From NCBI GenBank assembly GCA_029052015.1, contig JAIDJW010000143.1, forward strand, positions 1-52,050: DNA of 52,050 nt, in the 5' to 3' direction. Numbering within the stretch: position 1 is the stretch's first letter; every line of letters begins with the position of its first letter. The translations under genes and the position numbers were made by a program. This stretch comes from Paramuribaculum sp. (GTDB lineage: Bacteria > Bacteroidota > Bacteroidia > Bacteroidales > Muribaculaceae). The notes beneath the pieces were generated by a model. It was not told the DNA's origin and made no database searches. It saw only the letters and a program-made list of their open reading frames with translations. This document shows, piece by piece, positions 39,639 to 48,822 of this stretch.

Positions 39639-40550
39639 ATGGAAAACAACCGCTCAAAACTTATATGGGTGGCTCTCGCACTCGTTGCGCTACTTGTTGC
39701 CGCCCTCGTGTTCAGCATATTCCAGGTGACATCGCTAAAGAGTGAAGTCGACTCAACACGTGCCGAGAATGAGCAGCTACAGCTCACTAACGAGCAGCTT
39801 CAGCTCTCAAACGAGTTTGAGGCGATAAACTCTCGATTCGCACAGTATGAGGATCAGGCAACCCAGCTTGGAGGCGATACCATACTCGCCAAATACAATG
39901 CGGCGAAAAACAAAATCGAGCAACTCCTCGATGAGCTCAACTCAGAAAAAAAGAAGAGCCAGCAGCGCATAACACAGCTGCAGAACGAAATCGCCACTCT
40001 GCGCGGACTTCTGCGCCATTACATAGCGCAAGTTGACTCGCTCGGCAAGGAAAATGCCGGACTCCGCGCCGAAAACGCCCAGATTAAGGACGAAAACATG
40101 CAGCTTTCGTCAAAAGTAAGGGAGGTGTCGAAAACCAACGAAACTCTCAGCGAGCGCATGACTCTCGCAGAGAAGCTTAACGTTACCGGCGTCACCCTCA
40201 CTCCGCTGCGCAAAAACGGCAAGAAAGAGAAGAATGTCACCAAAGCCAAGCAGCTTATGGTCACCTTCACTATTCCGCAAAATAACTCCACACCGGTCGG
40301 CTCAAAGACCATCTATATGCGCATAACCAGCCCCGAAGGCTCGCTCCTCGGCAATGCCGGAAGCTTCAGCTTTGAAGGAGCATCACTCCCCTGCACCGCC
40401 AAAAAGACTATCGAGTATGCCGGCGAGGAGATACCCGGAGTGACACTATACTGGGATGTCAACACAGCACTGACGCCCGGTGACTACACTGTTGAGCTAT
40501 TTGCCGACAACTACCGGCTGGCATCGCGCCACTTCACTCTGAAAAAATGA
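39639..40550 (+). CDS. hypothetical single-pass membrane coiled-coil protein
   Basis: 303 aa; N-terminal TM helix (LIWVALALVALLVAALVFSIF), long coiled coil, C-terminal beta-rich domain. Confidence 0.75.
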   Translation: MENNRSKLIWVALALVALLVAALVFSIFQVTSLKSEVDSTRAENEQLQLTNEQLQLSNEFEAINSRFAQYEDQATQLGGDTILAKYNAAKNKIEQLLDELNSEKKKSQQRITQLQNEIATLRGLLRHYIAQVDSLGKENAGLRAENAQIKDENMQLSSKVREVSKTNETLSERMTLAEKLNVTGVTLTPLRKNGKKEKNVTKAKQLMVTFTIPQNNSTPVGSKTIYMRITSPEGSLLGNAGSFSFEGASLPCTAKKTIEYAGEEIPGVTLYWDVNTALTPGDYTVELFADNYRLASRHFTLKK

Positions 40551-41272
40551 CCGAACTGCTTCAGGACTTTCTCGGCTCGATAAATTCGCTTGAGGTCACC
40601 ACTGCATCTACTGCGTTCAAGCTCTTTCTGAGCATGCTGCTCGGTTGCTGCGTGGGAGTGGAGCGCAAGCGCAAGGGGCAGATTGCGGGCATACGCACAT
40701 TCGCACTCATCGCAATGGGCGCAACCCTCGCCATGCTCCTGTCAATCTATGTGCCGCAGGAATATCTGGGGCTTAAAAACGGGGATCCGGGACGTATCGC
40801 CGCCCAGGTTATAACCGGCATCGGCTTCCTCGGCGCCGGAGCCATCATACAGATGAAGGGGTCGGTGCGGGGACTCACCACCGCCGCAAGCATCTGGATG
40901 GTGGCCACCATCGGCATGGCTGTCGGCGTGGGCATGTATGTGGTATCGATTCTCGCGACTGCCCTGATTCTTGTGATACTGGTCATAATCGAAGCGATAG
41001 AGCGCAAGGTGCACGTCGGTCAGGAAACACGCATAGTGCGCATCCGCGTACACGGCATCGTCGAGGATATAGACTCCTACCGCAGAGTGCTTGATGCATT
41101 CAGGATTCATCTTGTCAACGTCTACGCCGAGTATGACTACGAGGCGGAGGTGACACGCCTCAACCTCGTTGTGCTCGTCAAGGATACTACCGATTTCATC
41201 GCCCTGTTCTCATCGCTGCGCAAGCTCAATGACACCGAGGGCATATCTCTCGCCAACCAGGTAAGTATATGA
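40547..41272 (+). CDS. MgtC/SapB family protein
   Basis: GCCVGVERKRKGQIAGIRTFALIAMGATLAML, GIGFLGAGAIIQ, VRGLTTAASIWMVATIGMAVG; ATGA overlap with previous gene. Confidence 0.92.
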   Translation: MTELLQDFLGSINSLEVTTASTAFKLFLSMLLGCCVGVERKRKGQIAGIRTFALIAMGATLAMLLSIYVPQEYLGLKNGDPGRIAAQVITGIGFLGAGAIIQMKGSVRGLTTAASIWMVATIGMAVGVGMYVVSILATALILVILVIIEAIERKVHVGQETRIVRIRVHGIVEDIDSYRRVLDAFRIHLVNVYAEYDYEAEVTRLNLVVLVKDTTDFIALFSSLRKLNDTEGISLANQVSI

Positions 41273-43509
41273 TACTCGCAGCAGTAGAGGCAGCGAATCT
41301 GCCGGTGGAAGGTCTGATAACGGACCTGGCGTTCATCCTAATCCTCGCGGCAATAACCACCGTGCTGTTCAAATGGATGAAGCAGCCGGTGGTGCTCGGC
41401 TACATTGTCGCCGGGTTTCTTGCAAGCCCCAACTTCACCTACCTGCCGTCCGTTACCACTCAGGAGAATATCGAATTCTGGGCGCAGATAGGCATAATTG
41501 TGCTGCTGTTTTCGCTCGGACTGGAGTTCAGCTTCAAGAAACTTGTCAATGCCGGCGGTTCGGCGGTCGTTACAGCCTTAATAATCGTGACCGGAATGAT
41601 GTGCGCGGGCTTTGCCATAGGTCATCTGCTCGGCTTCTCCAACATCAACAGCATGTTTCTCGGAGGAATGCTCTCCATGTCCTCCACCACCATCATCATC
41701 AAGGCATTCAATGACCTCGGTCTTCAGCACAAGAAGTTTGCTTCTCTGGTTTTCGCGGTGCTGATTGTCGAGGACCTCTTCGCGGTGCTGATGATGGTGA
41801 TACTCTCGTCCATCGCCATAAACAACAGCCTTGCCGGCGGCGAGATGCTCTACAGCGTCACAAAACTGGTGTTTTTCCTCGTGATGTGGTTTGCCGTAGG
41901 AGTGTTTGTGCTCCCCACCCTGCTAAACGCGTCGCGCCGGTTCCTCAATTCCGAAACTCTTCTGATAGTAGGCATGGGACTATGCCTGGGCATGGCGGTG
42001 TTTTCCGTCTACTGCGGATTCTCGCTCGCCCTCGGCGCATTCGTCATGGGGTCAATACTTGCAGGCACCAGCTTTGCCGAACGCATAGAGCGCGTTGTCA
42101 CCCCTGTAAAAGACCTATTTGGCTCGGTATTCTTCATATCAGTGGGCATGATGGTAAATCCGAGTGTGATTTCAGAGTATCTCACTCCTATCCTGATTCT
42201 CTCCGCGGTAGTTATCGTGGGGATGATACTTTTCGGCACCTTCGGCATGCTCGTCACCGGGCAGCCGCTCAAAGTTGCCATTGAAGCGGGATTTTCGCTC
42301 ACCCAGATTGGCGAATTCGCCTTCATCATCGCCACCCTCGGCATGAGCCTGGGAGTGCTCGACCCGACGATATATCCCATAGTCGTGGCAGTGTCGGTGC
42401 TCACCACCTTCACCACACCTTATTTTATACGCATGGCCGATCCGGTGTACGCCGGCATTGTGCGCATCCTCCCCAAGCGCCTGCACTTCCTCATCGACCG
42501 CTACACCGACAAGGCTTCCTCCGAGAGCGAAACCGGCATGCTGTGGAAGAGCGTCATCCACCGCTATATGTGGCGCGTGATGCTCTATGCGGTGATTCTC
42601 ATCACCATATCCATTATATCGGTAAAATGGCTACTGCCATGGCTCACCGGCTTCAGCCCATCATGGGGCAGGCTGATATGCTCCACTGTCACCCTACTGG
42701 CCATGGCTCCCTTCCTGCTCGCACTCTCCTATCCGGCATCAAAAAAGACAGAGCGCAAGCGCCTTCTTGCGGCAAACGCCCGCTTTGACGTGCCGCTGAT
42801 AGTAATGACCCTCTTCAGGATGCTGATAGCCCTGGTGTTTGTGATATATATTCTCACACGGATATATTCGGCATGGGTTGGCGCTGTGTTCGGCTTCGCG
42901 ATATTCGCTCTCCTTATGTTCGGACTGTCGAAAAGGCTAAAAAAGAGGATGCGCCGCATAGAGTCACGCTTTATCGACAATCTCAACGAGCGCGAGCTGC
43001 GACGGAGCGGACGCAACAACAATATCGTCAGCAATCTCCACCTCGCCTACATGACCGTGGGCTATGACTGCCCCTTTGTCGGCGAGCGCCTGCAGGACAG
43101 CGGACTCCGCACCCGGTTCGGCGTGAATATCGCAACGATACAGCGAGGCAACACCCTCATCCCCGTTCCTGCCGGCGAAACCCGCATCTTTCCCGGCGAT
43201 GTGCTCGGAGTGATCGGCACCGACGAGCAGATTCAGGCGATGCTGCCCATTGTTGAGAGCGCCGAGGAAGAGCAGAGCACAGCCACCGACGGCGGAGGCT
43301 ACAAGCTCACCACCGTGCAGCTCAGCGACACTTCGCCCCTTGTCGGCAAAAGCGTTGCGCAGTCGCGCCTCAGCACCGACTACAAGGCACTCCTTGTGAG
43401 CATCAACCGCGCCGACGAATTCTTCACCCCCAAAGCCGACACTGTCTTCAACTCCCACGACATCCTCTGGATAGTCGCCACCAAATCCACCCTCGCCGCC
43501 CTCCGCTAA
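41269..43509 (+). CDS. CPA2-family cation:proton antiporter with C-terminal TrkA-C-like domains
   Basis: 746 aa; about 12 TM helices, KQPVVLGYIVAGFLASPN, GLEFSFKKL, IVEDLFAVLMM; C-terminal RCK_C-like segments; ATGA overlap with MgtC gene. Confidence 0.9.
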   Translation: MILAAVEAANLPVEGLITDLAFILILAAITTVLFKWMKQPVVLGYIVAGFLASPNFTYLPSVTTQENIEFWAQIGIIVLLFSLGLEFSFKKLVNAGGSAVVTALIIVTGMMCAGFAIGHLLGFSNINSMFLGGMLSMSSTTIIIKAFNDLGLQHKKFASLVFAVLIVEDLFAVLMMVILSSIAINNSLAGGEMLYSVTKLVFFLVMWFAVGVFVLPTLLNASRRFLNSETLLIVGMGLCLGMAVFSVYCGFSLALGAFVMGSILAGTSFAERIERVVTPVKDLFGSVFFISVGMMVNPSVISEYLTPILILSAVVIVGMILFGTFGMLVTGQPLKVAIEAGFSLTQIGEFAFIIATLGMSLGVLDPTIYPIVVAVSVLTTFTTPYFIRMADPVYAGIVRILPKRLHFLIDRYTDKASSESETGMLWKSVIHRYMWRVMLYAVILITISIISVKWLLPWLTGFSPSWGRLICSTVTLLAMAPFLLALSYPASKKTERKRLLAANARFDVPLIVMTLFRMLIALVFVIYILTRIYSAWVGAVFGFAIFALLMFGLSKRLKKRMRRIESRFIDNLNERELRRSGRNNNIVSNLHLAYMTVGYDCPFVGERLQDSGLRTRFGVNIATIQRGNTLIPVPAGETRIFPGDVLGVIGTDEQIQAMLPIVESAEEEQSTATDGGGYKLTTVQLSDTSPLVGKSVAQSRLSTDYKALLVSINRADEFFTPKADTVFNSHDILWIVATKSTLAALR

Positions 43510-43534
43510 TCCCACCCGATAATTCATGCAATGA

Positions 43535-43566
43535 TTTGTATTTAAATGAGAAATAGACTACATTTG
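43535..43566 (+). promoter_or_regulatory. consensus Bacteroidetes promoter for the zinc-repeat/KAP/UDG-like cassette
   Basis: TTTG (43535-43538) - 20 nt - TACATTTG (43559-43566), 34 nt upstream of the first ATG. Confidence 0.8.
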
Positions 43567-43600
43567 TGATATTCTTAGTTTCTGAATTTGGAGAGAGCAA

Positions 43601-44038
43601 ATGGCTAACTACTATTGCAAATACTGTGGGGCGAAAGCAAGTTCAATTCTATCGTTGACAAACGGGACGTGTTCCCGGCACCCTAAGGGACGCAATCAGG
43701 GGATGCATGAGTTATATGAAGGAGTAGAGGATTCGGAATATATATGTAAGTATTGCGGAACTAAAGCAACATCTATATCGTCTTTGACTAACGGCACATG
43801 CAGAAAAAATCCATACGGCAACGGGGAAGGTCATCACGAACCTTTCATCGGCGGAATACGGAAAGAGTATGTATGTAAATATTGTGGTGATAAAGCTACG
43901 TCCATTCAGTCCCTCACTAACGGATTATGTCCCCATCATCCAACGGGTAGAGGCAAAGGAAGGCATGCACCGACTATTCTGCCTTGCTCTGACCCCAATC
44001 TTATAGATGACCTGTTCAAAAAAATATTCGGTTCTTAA
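43601..44038 (+). CDS. small protein made of three tandem zinc-finger-like repeats
   Basis: 145 aa; three repeats of Y-x-CKYCG-x-KA-[ST]-SI-x-SLTNG-x-C-...-H with conserved CX2CX14CX11H. Confidence 0.8.
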   Translation: MANYYCKYCGAKASSILSLTNGTCSRHPKGRNQGMHELYEGVEDSEYICKYCGTKATSISSLTNGTCRKNPYGNGEGHHEPFIGGIRKEYVCKYCGDKATSIQSLTNGLCPHHPTGRGKGRHAPTILPCSDPNLIDDLFKKIFGS

Positions 44039-44049
44039 AATAATCCCAA

Positions 44050-46026
44050 ATGGCAACTTCAATATCGGACCTCCCATATATAGATGAGGAATATGATTTA
44101 AAAACAGAGTATTATGTCAAGGGGCTGGAAGCATTTATCAGAAATGCGCAGACCCCGATGACTATTGCTCTGCAAGGAGAATGGGGAAGCGGAAAAACGT
44201 CATTGATGACCCGTCTTAACCGGGTCTTATGCCATGGTGAGAATTCTGATTTTATCGGAATTACAATCAACACCTGGGAATACTCCATGCTTGCGTCGCC
44301 GGAAGAAACCGTCTATAATATCCTCGGTAAGCTGGTAAAAGATGTAAGCAAAAACGACTCCAAAGCCAAAAATGTATTTAACCGTTTTCTTCGTGGTACC
44401 GGAAGATTCCTGTATCGAGGTGGTCGCGAACTCCTTAAAGCTGTTCCTGTTGCAGGGACAACACTTGGCTTTGCCATAGAGGCAATAAATGTACCCACAG
44501 AAAATCCGTATATCACCAATAAGGAAGAGGAAGCATCCCTATCGGAAGTAAGAGAGGCGTTGGAAACTGCCGTCAACAACCGGATAACCAAAGAGGCACA
44601 AAAGAAGGGAATTATAGTTTTTGTTGATGATCTGGATCGTCTGAATCCCCCTGTGGCTGTTGAGATTCTTGAGCTGTTCAAGAATGTATTTACCATTGAA
44701 AATTGTATCTTCATATTAGCTATTGACTATGAAGTTGTGGTAAAAGGACTTGAACCTAAATTCGGGAAACTTACAAATCAGAATGAGAGAGAGTTCCGCT
44801 CATTCTTCGACAAGATAATACAGGTACCGTTCTCACTCCCTGTAAATAGCTATCGACCTATTAGTTTTGTAGTGACATCATTGAACAAGATAGGGTATAT
44901 ACAAACAAAATTGACAGATGAACAACAAAACCTGTTTGAGGCTGTGGTCAAAGCATCAGTAGGTAACAATCCACGCTCTATAAAACGATTGATAAATACC
45001 CTCTCTCTACTTGATTGCATAGCCAAGGAACAAGTGATTAGCAATAATTCTGCCCATAATTATGGAACCGACATAAAATTAACCGGTGACAATCTCATAC
45101 TGGACAAATTGCTGAATTTCATAGTTGTCGCCATACAGATATGCTATTCTCGGATTTATTCGCTTTTGGTTAAGAAACCGAATTTCACCGAATGGAATCG
45201 AGAATTTGCATCCCGCGAAGGGATAGATGCGGCCATTGACGATGAGGATGCTGACTGGAAAGATATTCTTGAAGCGGCATGCACCGCCGACAAATATCTT
45301 AATCTGCGCCATCTTGATATCTTGAAGTTGTTTTCGATGATTATAGATATCGTCAGTCAGAGCGGTGGCAATATCAATGAAAATATCAATGCAAGACTAA
45401 AGGATATTCTTGACAAAGCAGCCGTGACAGGAGTGAGCGCCAATGTAAAAGTGGCAGATTTTGACAAAAAGGCGTTCATTCAGAAACTTTATGATAATGT
45501 TGGCAGACGCATTCGGCAGCTTCGCCCTGACATAGAAGACATTAAAGTCAAGAACAATACCGGCAACGGCGGATTTAAATTCAGGGATGAGAATAACCGT
45601 GGATATGACATCCGATTCATTCCATCGTATGAACCGGATAATACTGTGACTCTGACAATAGAAATGAGCACGAAAATAACACGCTCGGAGGATATGCTCA
45701 ATAAGGCGTTGGATGACCTGCTGGAGAATAATCAGTTGACAAACGCCTTGTCAGAGCTCGATGCAAAAATATCTCCATTGCTGCAGAAACTGTCCTTTTT
45801 CGAAAGTAAACACTCCAATGACGATTTGTGGTTTACCTCTTACTCGGAAGAATTGCGTTATATGCACGAGAAAGGCTTTATGTCAGGCGATGTCACACAC
45901 GATGCCGTGTATAGGCTTAAGTTGCAGAAAGCATCGGATTTCGAAGACGGTAGAGTTGTTGATGCTATTGCTGATGTCGTTATTGCAAATTATGATTTTA
46001 GAAAAACGATGTCAACATACAGATAA
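44050..46026 (+). CDS. KAP family P-loop NTPase
   Basis: 658 aa; Walker A GEWGSGKTS, Walker B GIIVFVDDLDRLNPPVAVEILELFKNVF, FILAIDYEVVVKGLEPKFG, GNNPRSIKRLINTL sensor region. Confidence 0.9.
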   Translation: MATSISDLPYIDEEYDLKTEYYVKGLEAFIRNAQTPMTIALQGEWGSGKTSLMTRLNRVLCHGENSDFIGITINTWEYSMLASPEETVYNILGKLVKDVSKNDSKAKNVFNRFLRGTGRFLYRGGRELLKAVPVAGTTLGFAIEAINVPTENPYITNKEEEASLSEVREALETAVNNRITKEAQKKGIIVFVDDLDRLNPPVAVEILELFKNVFTIENCIFILAIDYEVVVKGLEPKFGKLTNQNEREFRSFFDKIIQVPFSLPVNSYRPISFVVTSLNKIGYIQTKLTDEQQNLFEAVVKASVGNNPRSIKRLINTLSLLDCIAKEQVISNNSAHNYGTDIKLTGDNLILDKLLNFIVVAIQICYSRIYSLLVKKPNFTEWNREFASREGIDAAIDDEDADWKDILEAACTADKYLNLRHLDILKLFSMIIDIVSQSGGNINENINARLKDILDKAAVTGVSANVKVADFDKKAFIQKLYDNVGRRIRQLRPDIEDIKVKNNTGNGGFKFRDENNRGYDIRFIPSYEPDNTVTLTIEMSTKITRSEDMLNKALDDLLENNQLTNALSELDAKISPLLQKLSFFESKHSNDDLWFTSYSEELRYMHEKGFMSGDVTHDAVYRLKLQKASDFEDGRVVDAIADVVIANYDFRKTMSTYR

Positions 46027-46092
46027 AAAGCATCTGTTTCGGGAAATGAGACAGCACGCAGTTAATTTTGCTGCTACAAGTACTGCGACATT

Positions 46093-46947
46093 ATGAAAGA
46101 TATAAAGTACAATCCTATTGAAGAGAGAACGCTCAACGACAGACTGGTAAATCTTTATGGTCCAAAAATTCCGGGGCTCTATTCAGCCGTCAAGCCATTG
46201 TTTGATGACCCGGAAGCAATCAAACCGGCGTTGCCGCTCCTGATTGAGCTCAACGATAATGAGGCGTATGAGAACGCCGATTTACACGTAATGGTCTTCG
46301 GCAGGGAAACCAATAACTGGAATGACACCGATGAAAGAGGTGATTGTCCTTATGGCACATACAATTTCAACCTTTCAACTTCAGATGATATCCTGAACGA
46401 AATAAGGGGAAAGCATATCGATGGAGAAGCGGAAATCTACGGACTTGGAGATATTTACCACGCATATTGTTATGAAGACAATGGTGTTGGAAAAACAATT
46501 TTTACGCGAAGACAAAATCAACTGATACAGCAACTCAGGGAGCGTCTTGGCAACTGCAAGGTTGAAGCTGTCTGGAACAACATTTCAAAAATAGGGTGCG
46601 GAGGCACCGACTTCGGTAATAGTTGTCGCAAACCTACAGCTGAGATTCGTAATATCGAACGGGAGTATTTCAACATTGTTGCCGCTGAGGTTGAAATTCT
46701 TCGACCGGACATCATCGTATTCCTTACAGGTTTTTATGCCGATGACGAAATCAAATACAAATTCTGTCTCTCTGATAATGATTTCCAGCCGGTTAAGAAG
46801 GGCATCTTTCTTGACAGAGTAAAAATACCGGGAGTGAGATATGCCGCACGCACAATTCATCCTTCGCGCCAGAGCAAAGAGAATCTGAAGCTCCACTTTG
46901 ATGCTTTGATTGATGATATTGTAGGTGCAATAAGCATTCCACAATAG
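46093..46947 (+). CDS. hypothetical protein with UDG-superfamily-like motifs
   Basis: 284 aa; HVMVFGRETNNW (motif 1-like), EAVWNNISKIG, ILRPDIIVFLTG, TIHPSRQS (HPS motif 2-like), in the order seen in uracil-DNA glycosylase superfamily folds. Confidence 0.55.
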   Translation: MKDIKYNPIEERTLNDRLVNLYGPKIPGLYSAVKPLFDDPEAIKPALPLLIELNDNEAYENADLHVMVFGRETNNWNDTDERGDCPYGTYNFNLSTSDDILNEIRGKHIDGEAEIYGLGDIYHAYCYEDNGVGKTIFTRRQNQLIQQLRERLGNCKVEAVWNNISKIGCGGTDFGNSCRKPTAEIRNIEREYFNIVAAEVEILRPDIIVFLTGFYADDEIKYKFCLSDNDFQPVKKGIFLDRVKIPGVRYAARTIHPSRQSKENLKLHFDALIDDIVGAISIPQ

Positions 46948-47099
46948 CATCTGAATATGCGGCAGTGTCTTCAGATATAGCCGCTACAATTAGTGCGCCA
47001 AAGGCGTGTCGATTATCCAAAACCCTATATGTTGCCCATCATGTCAAGTGCTTTTTATCGCTGCGGAGCAGTGGGCACCCTTGCGGGAATTTTTCTCAC

Positions 47100-47219
47100 G
47101 ACCCCAAGGGGTCTTTTTCAAGAGTTAGCGCTTTTATCACGTAGTCTCGCTGACGCTCCACTACGCGCTATTGTCTCGCCACCTCTGACGAGGTGTAAGC
47201 GCCTCACTTATTTGAGGCG
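47100..47219. repeat. cluster of inverted repeats between cassette and beta-propeller gene
   Basis: GACCC-CAAG-GGGTC+T5 (47100-47118); TAGCG..CGTAGT/ACTACG CGCTA (47126-47170); CACCTC-TGAC-GAGGTG (47180-47195); CGCCTCA/TGAGGCG (47200-47219). Confidence 0.6.
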
Positions 47220-48296
47220 GAGCTCGAGGAGAATGGGGTTGATGTCGTCGGTTCCGGTGCCGGCGCCGAGCTGGGCTTCGTCAATGCCGCAATAGATGCA
47301 GTCGCCTGACGAGTATTGGGCGGGAAGGGCGTAATATGTCTGGCCATCAATAACGACGGGGAATCCGGGGGATTCTTCGCCGCGGGAGGTGCGCGAGAGA
47401 AGGAGCTTGCCGCTGCGGTCGTAGATCTGGACGGTTATCGCGCCCTTGCAGTTGTATGCGACGAATACGTAATCATCGACCACGAAGCTGTCGTAGCGTA
47501 TATAGTTTTTCGCATTGGCGTACATCTCCTCAAAGCTGGTGAAGCGTGGCGATGCGTAGCTGCCGAGAGTGAAAGCGACTTCGGGATGAAGGCCGCCGCG
47601 GTCGATGGAGTATAATGTGTCGTTATTCTCTATGAAAAGGCGGTTGTCGCTATAGGTGAGCTCGCGTGACATCCACACGGGGCCTTCCTCTGACGGCAGG
47701 GTTTCGTAGACAAACGGCGTGGTGAGCGTGTCAGTAAGCTGCCATGCGGAGTCGTAGAAGTATATCTTCATATTGTTGCCCTCGGCAAATTCCGACACTC
47801 CCGCCCATCCGGTGCCGTAAGGGTATATGGCGCCGCAAAGGGTGTCGGTGCGCTCCATAGTGCAGTTGCCGTAAAGGTCGTAGGCGAGGATACGGTTGCC
47901 GCCGACATTGTTCTCAACAACCCATCCCTTGCCGTCAGGTGTCGGCCACTGATAGTGAATCATGCGGTATTCGCCGGGGCCGTTGCCTTTTTTATTGAAG
48001 GACGAGATGCATTTGCCGGTGCTCTTGTCGAAGGTCATTAGGGTTTCGTTTTCCTCGATAAAAATCGTGTTGCCGATGACACCGCGCAGATTCATCATTG
48101 TGGAAAGCATGGATGAGTCGGTGAATTCCGGACGGATAACGGTTTTTATCTCAAAAACATCCCCGGGATTGCCGTAACTGTCCTTGTCGACATTGGCAGC
48201 AAGGTCTATGACGGGCAAACCAGAGCAGCCATCACGAGTGCCGGAGCAGGAGGAGAGAAGGAGAACGGTTGCAAAAAGGGCGATAGACTGTTTCAT
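47208..48296 (-). CDS. 6-bladed beta-propeller-like lipoprotein
   Basis: 362 aa; lipobox LSSC; 'FDKSTGKCISSFNKKGNGPGEY' as in Bacteroidetes 6-bladed beta-propeller lipoproteins. Confidence 0.75.
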   Translation of the reverse strand: MKQSIALFATVLLLSSCSGTRDGCSGLPVIDLAANVDKDSYGNPGDVFEIKTVIRPEFTDSSMLSTMMNLRGVIGNTIFIEENETLMTFDKSTGKCISSFNKKGNGPGEYRMIHYQWPTPDGKGWVVENNVGGNRILAYDLYGNCTMERTDTLCGAIYPYGTGWAGVSEFAEGNNMKIYFYDSAWQLTDTLTTPFVYETLPSEEGPVWMSRELTYSDNRLFIENNDTLYSIDRGGLHPEVAFTLGSYASPRFTSFEEMYANAKNYIRYDSFVVDDYVFVAYNCKGAITVQIYDRSGKLLLSRTSRGEESPGFPVVIDGQTYYALPAQYSSGDCIYCGIDEAQLGAGTGTDDINPILLELRLK

Positions 48297-48300
48297 CCGG

Positions 48301-48822
48301 TTACATCTTCTGAATGTCCTTGCCTATATTAGTCAACTGGCTCGCCGGAATATTACCGGAAAAGACGATGAATTTACCTTTGTCGGATGCAGTACTTGTA
48401 AAAAGAACTATCTTCTTATATATTTTTTCGGTGCTGTTGCGATTAATCTTCACTTGCGACAGCTCGCCGTAAACGTATGTGCTTTCCTTATCATTAGTGA
48501 GTGTAATAAGACTTTCGGCATTTTTGTTGTACCAGAAATAGCTTTCAATTATTTTGCTTGCCTTATCTACTGCGGCATTGCTGCGGAGAGTAAAGATGTC
48601 GATAGCCTCAAGTCCCTTGACATTCTCAAGATACGGCACCTTTTCACGGACATCTGACGACACCATGCCGAGCATGGATTTAGTCACCTTGACTTCGGAA
48701 ACATTCTTTTCTTTGCCCAGTTCTCTTAAAAGAGATATGAAGTAGCTATCCTGATGACTGTCGGCGAACACCGCTCCACAGGAAATTATCGCCATTATAA
48801 GCGTTACGAGTATCTTTTTCAT
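48301..48822 (-). CDS. DUF4252 domain protein
   Basis: 173 aa; signal peptide; 'VKVTKSMLGM...KGLEAIDIFTLRS' and location next to ECF sigma factor. Confidence 0.75.
   Translation of the reverse strand: MKKILVTLIMAIISCGAVFADSHQDSYFISLLRELGKEKNVSEVKVTKSMLGMVSSDVREKVPYLENVKGLEAIDIFTLRSNAAVDKASKIIESYFWYNKNAESLITLTNDKESTYVYGELSQVKINRNSTEKIYKKIVLFTSTASDKGKFIVFSGNIPASQLTNIGKDIQKM

Noticed and set aside
43601-44038. Possible CRISPR-like repeats
   Set aside because: The periodicity is at protein level (three zinc-finger-like repeats); DNA repeats diverge and the frame is open throughout.
46993-47295. 100-aa plus-strand ORF
   Set aside because: Covers the hairpin-rich intergenic region and the convergent lipoprotein 3' end; no signal of coding constraint.
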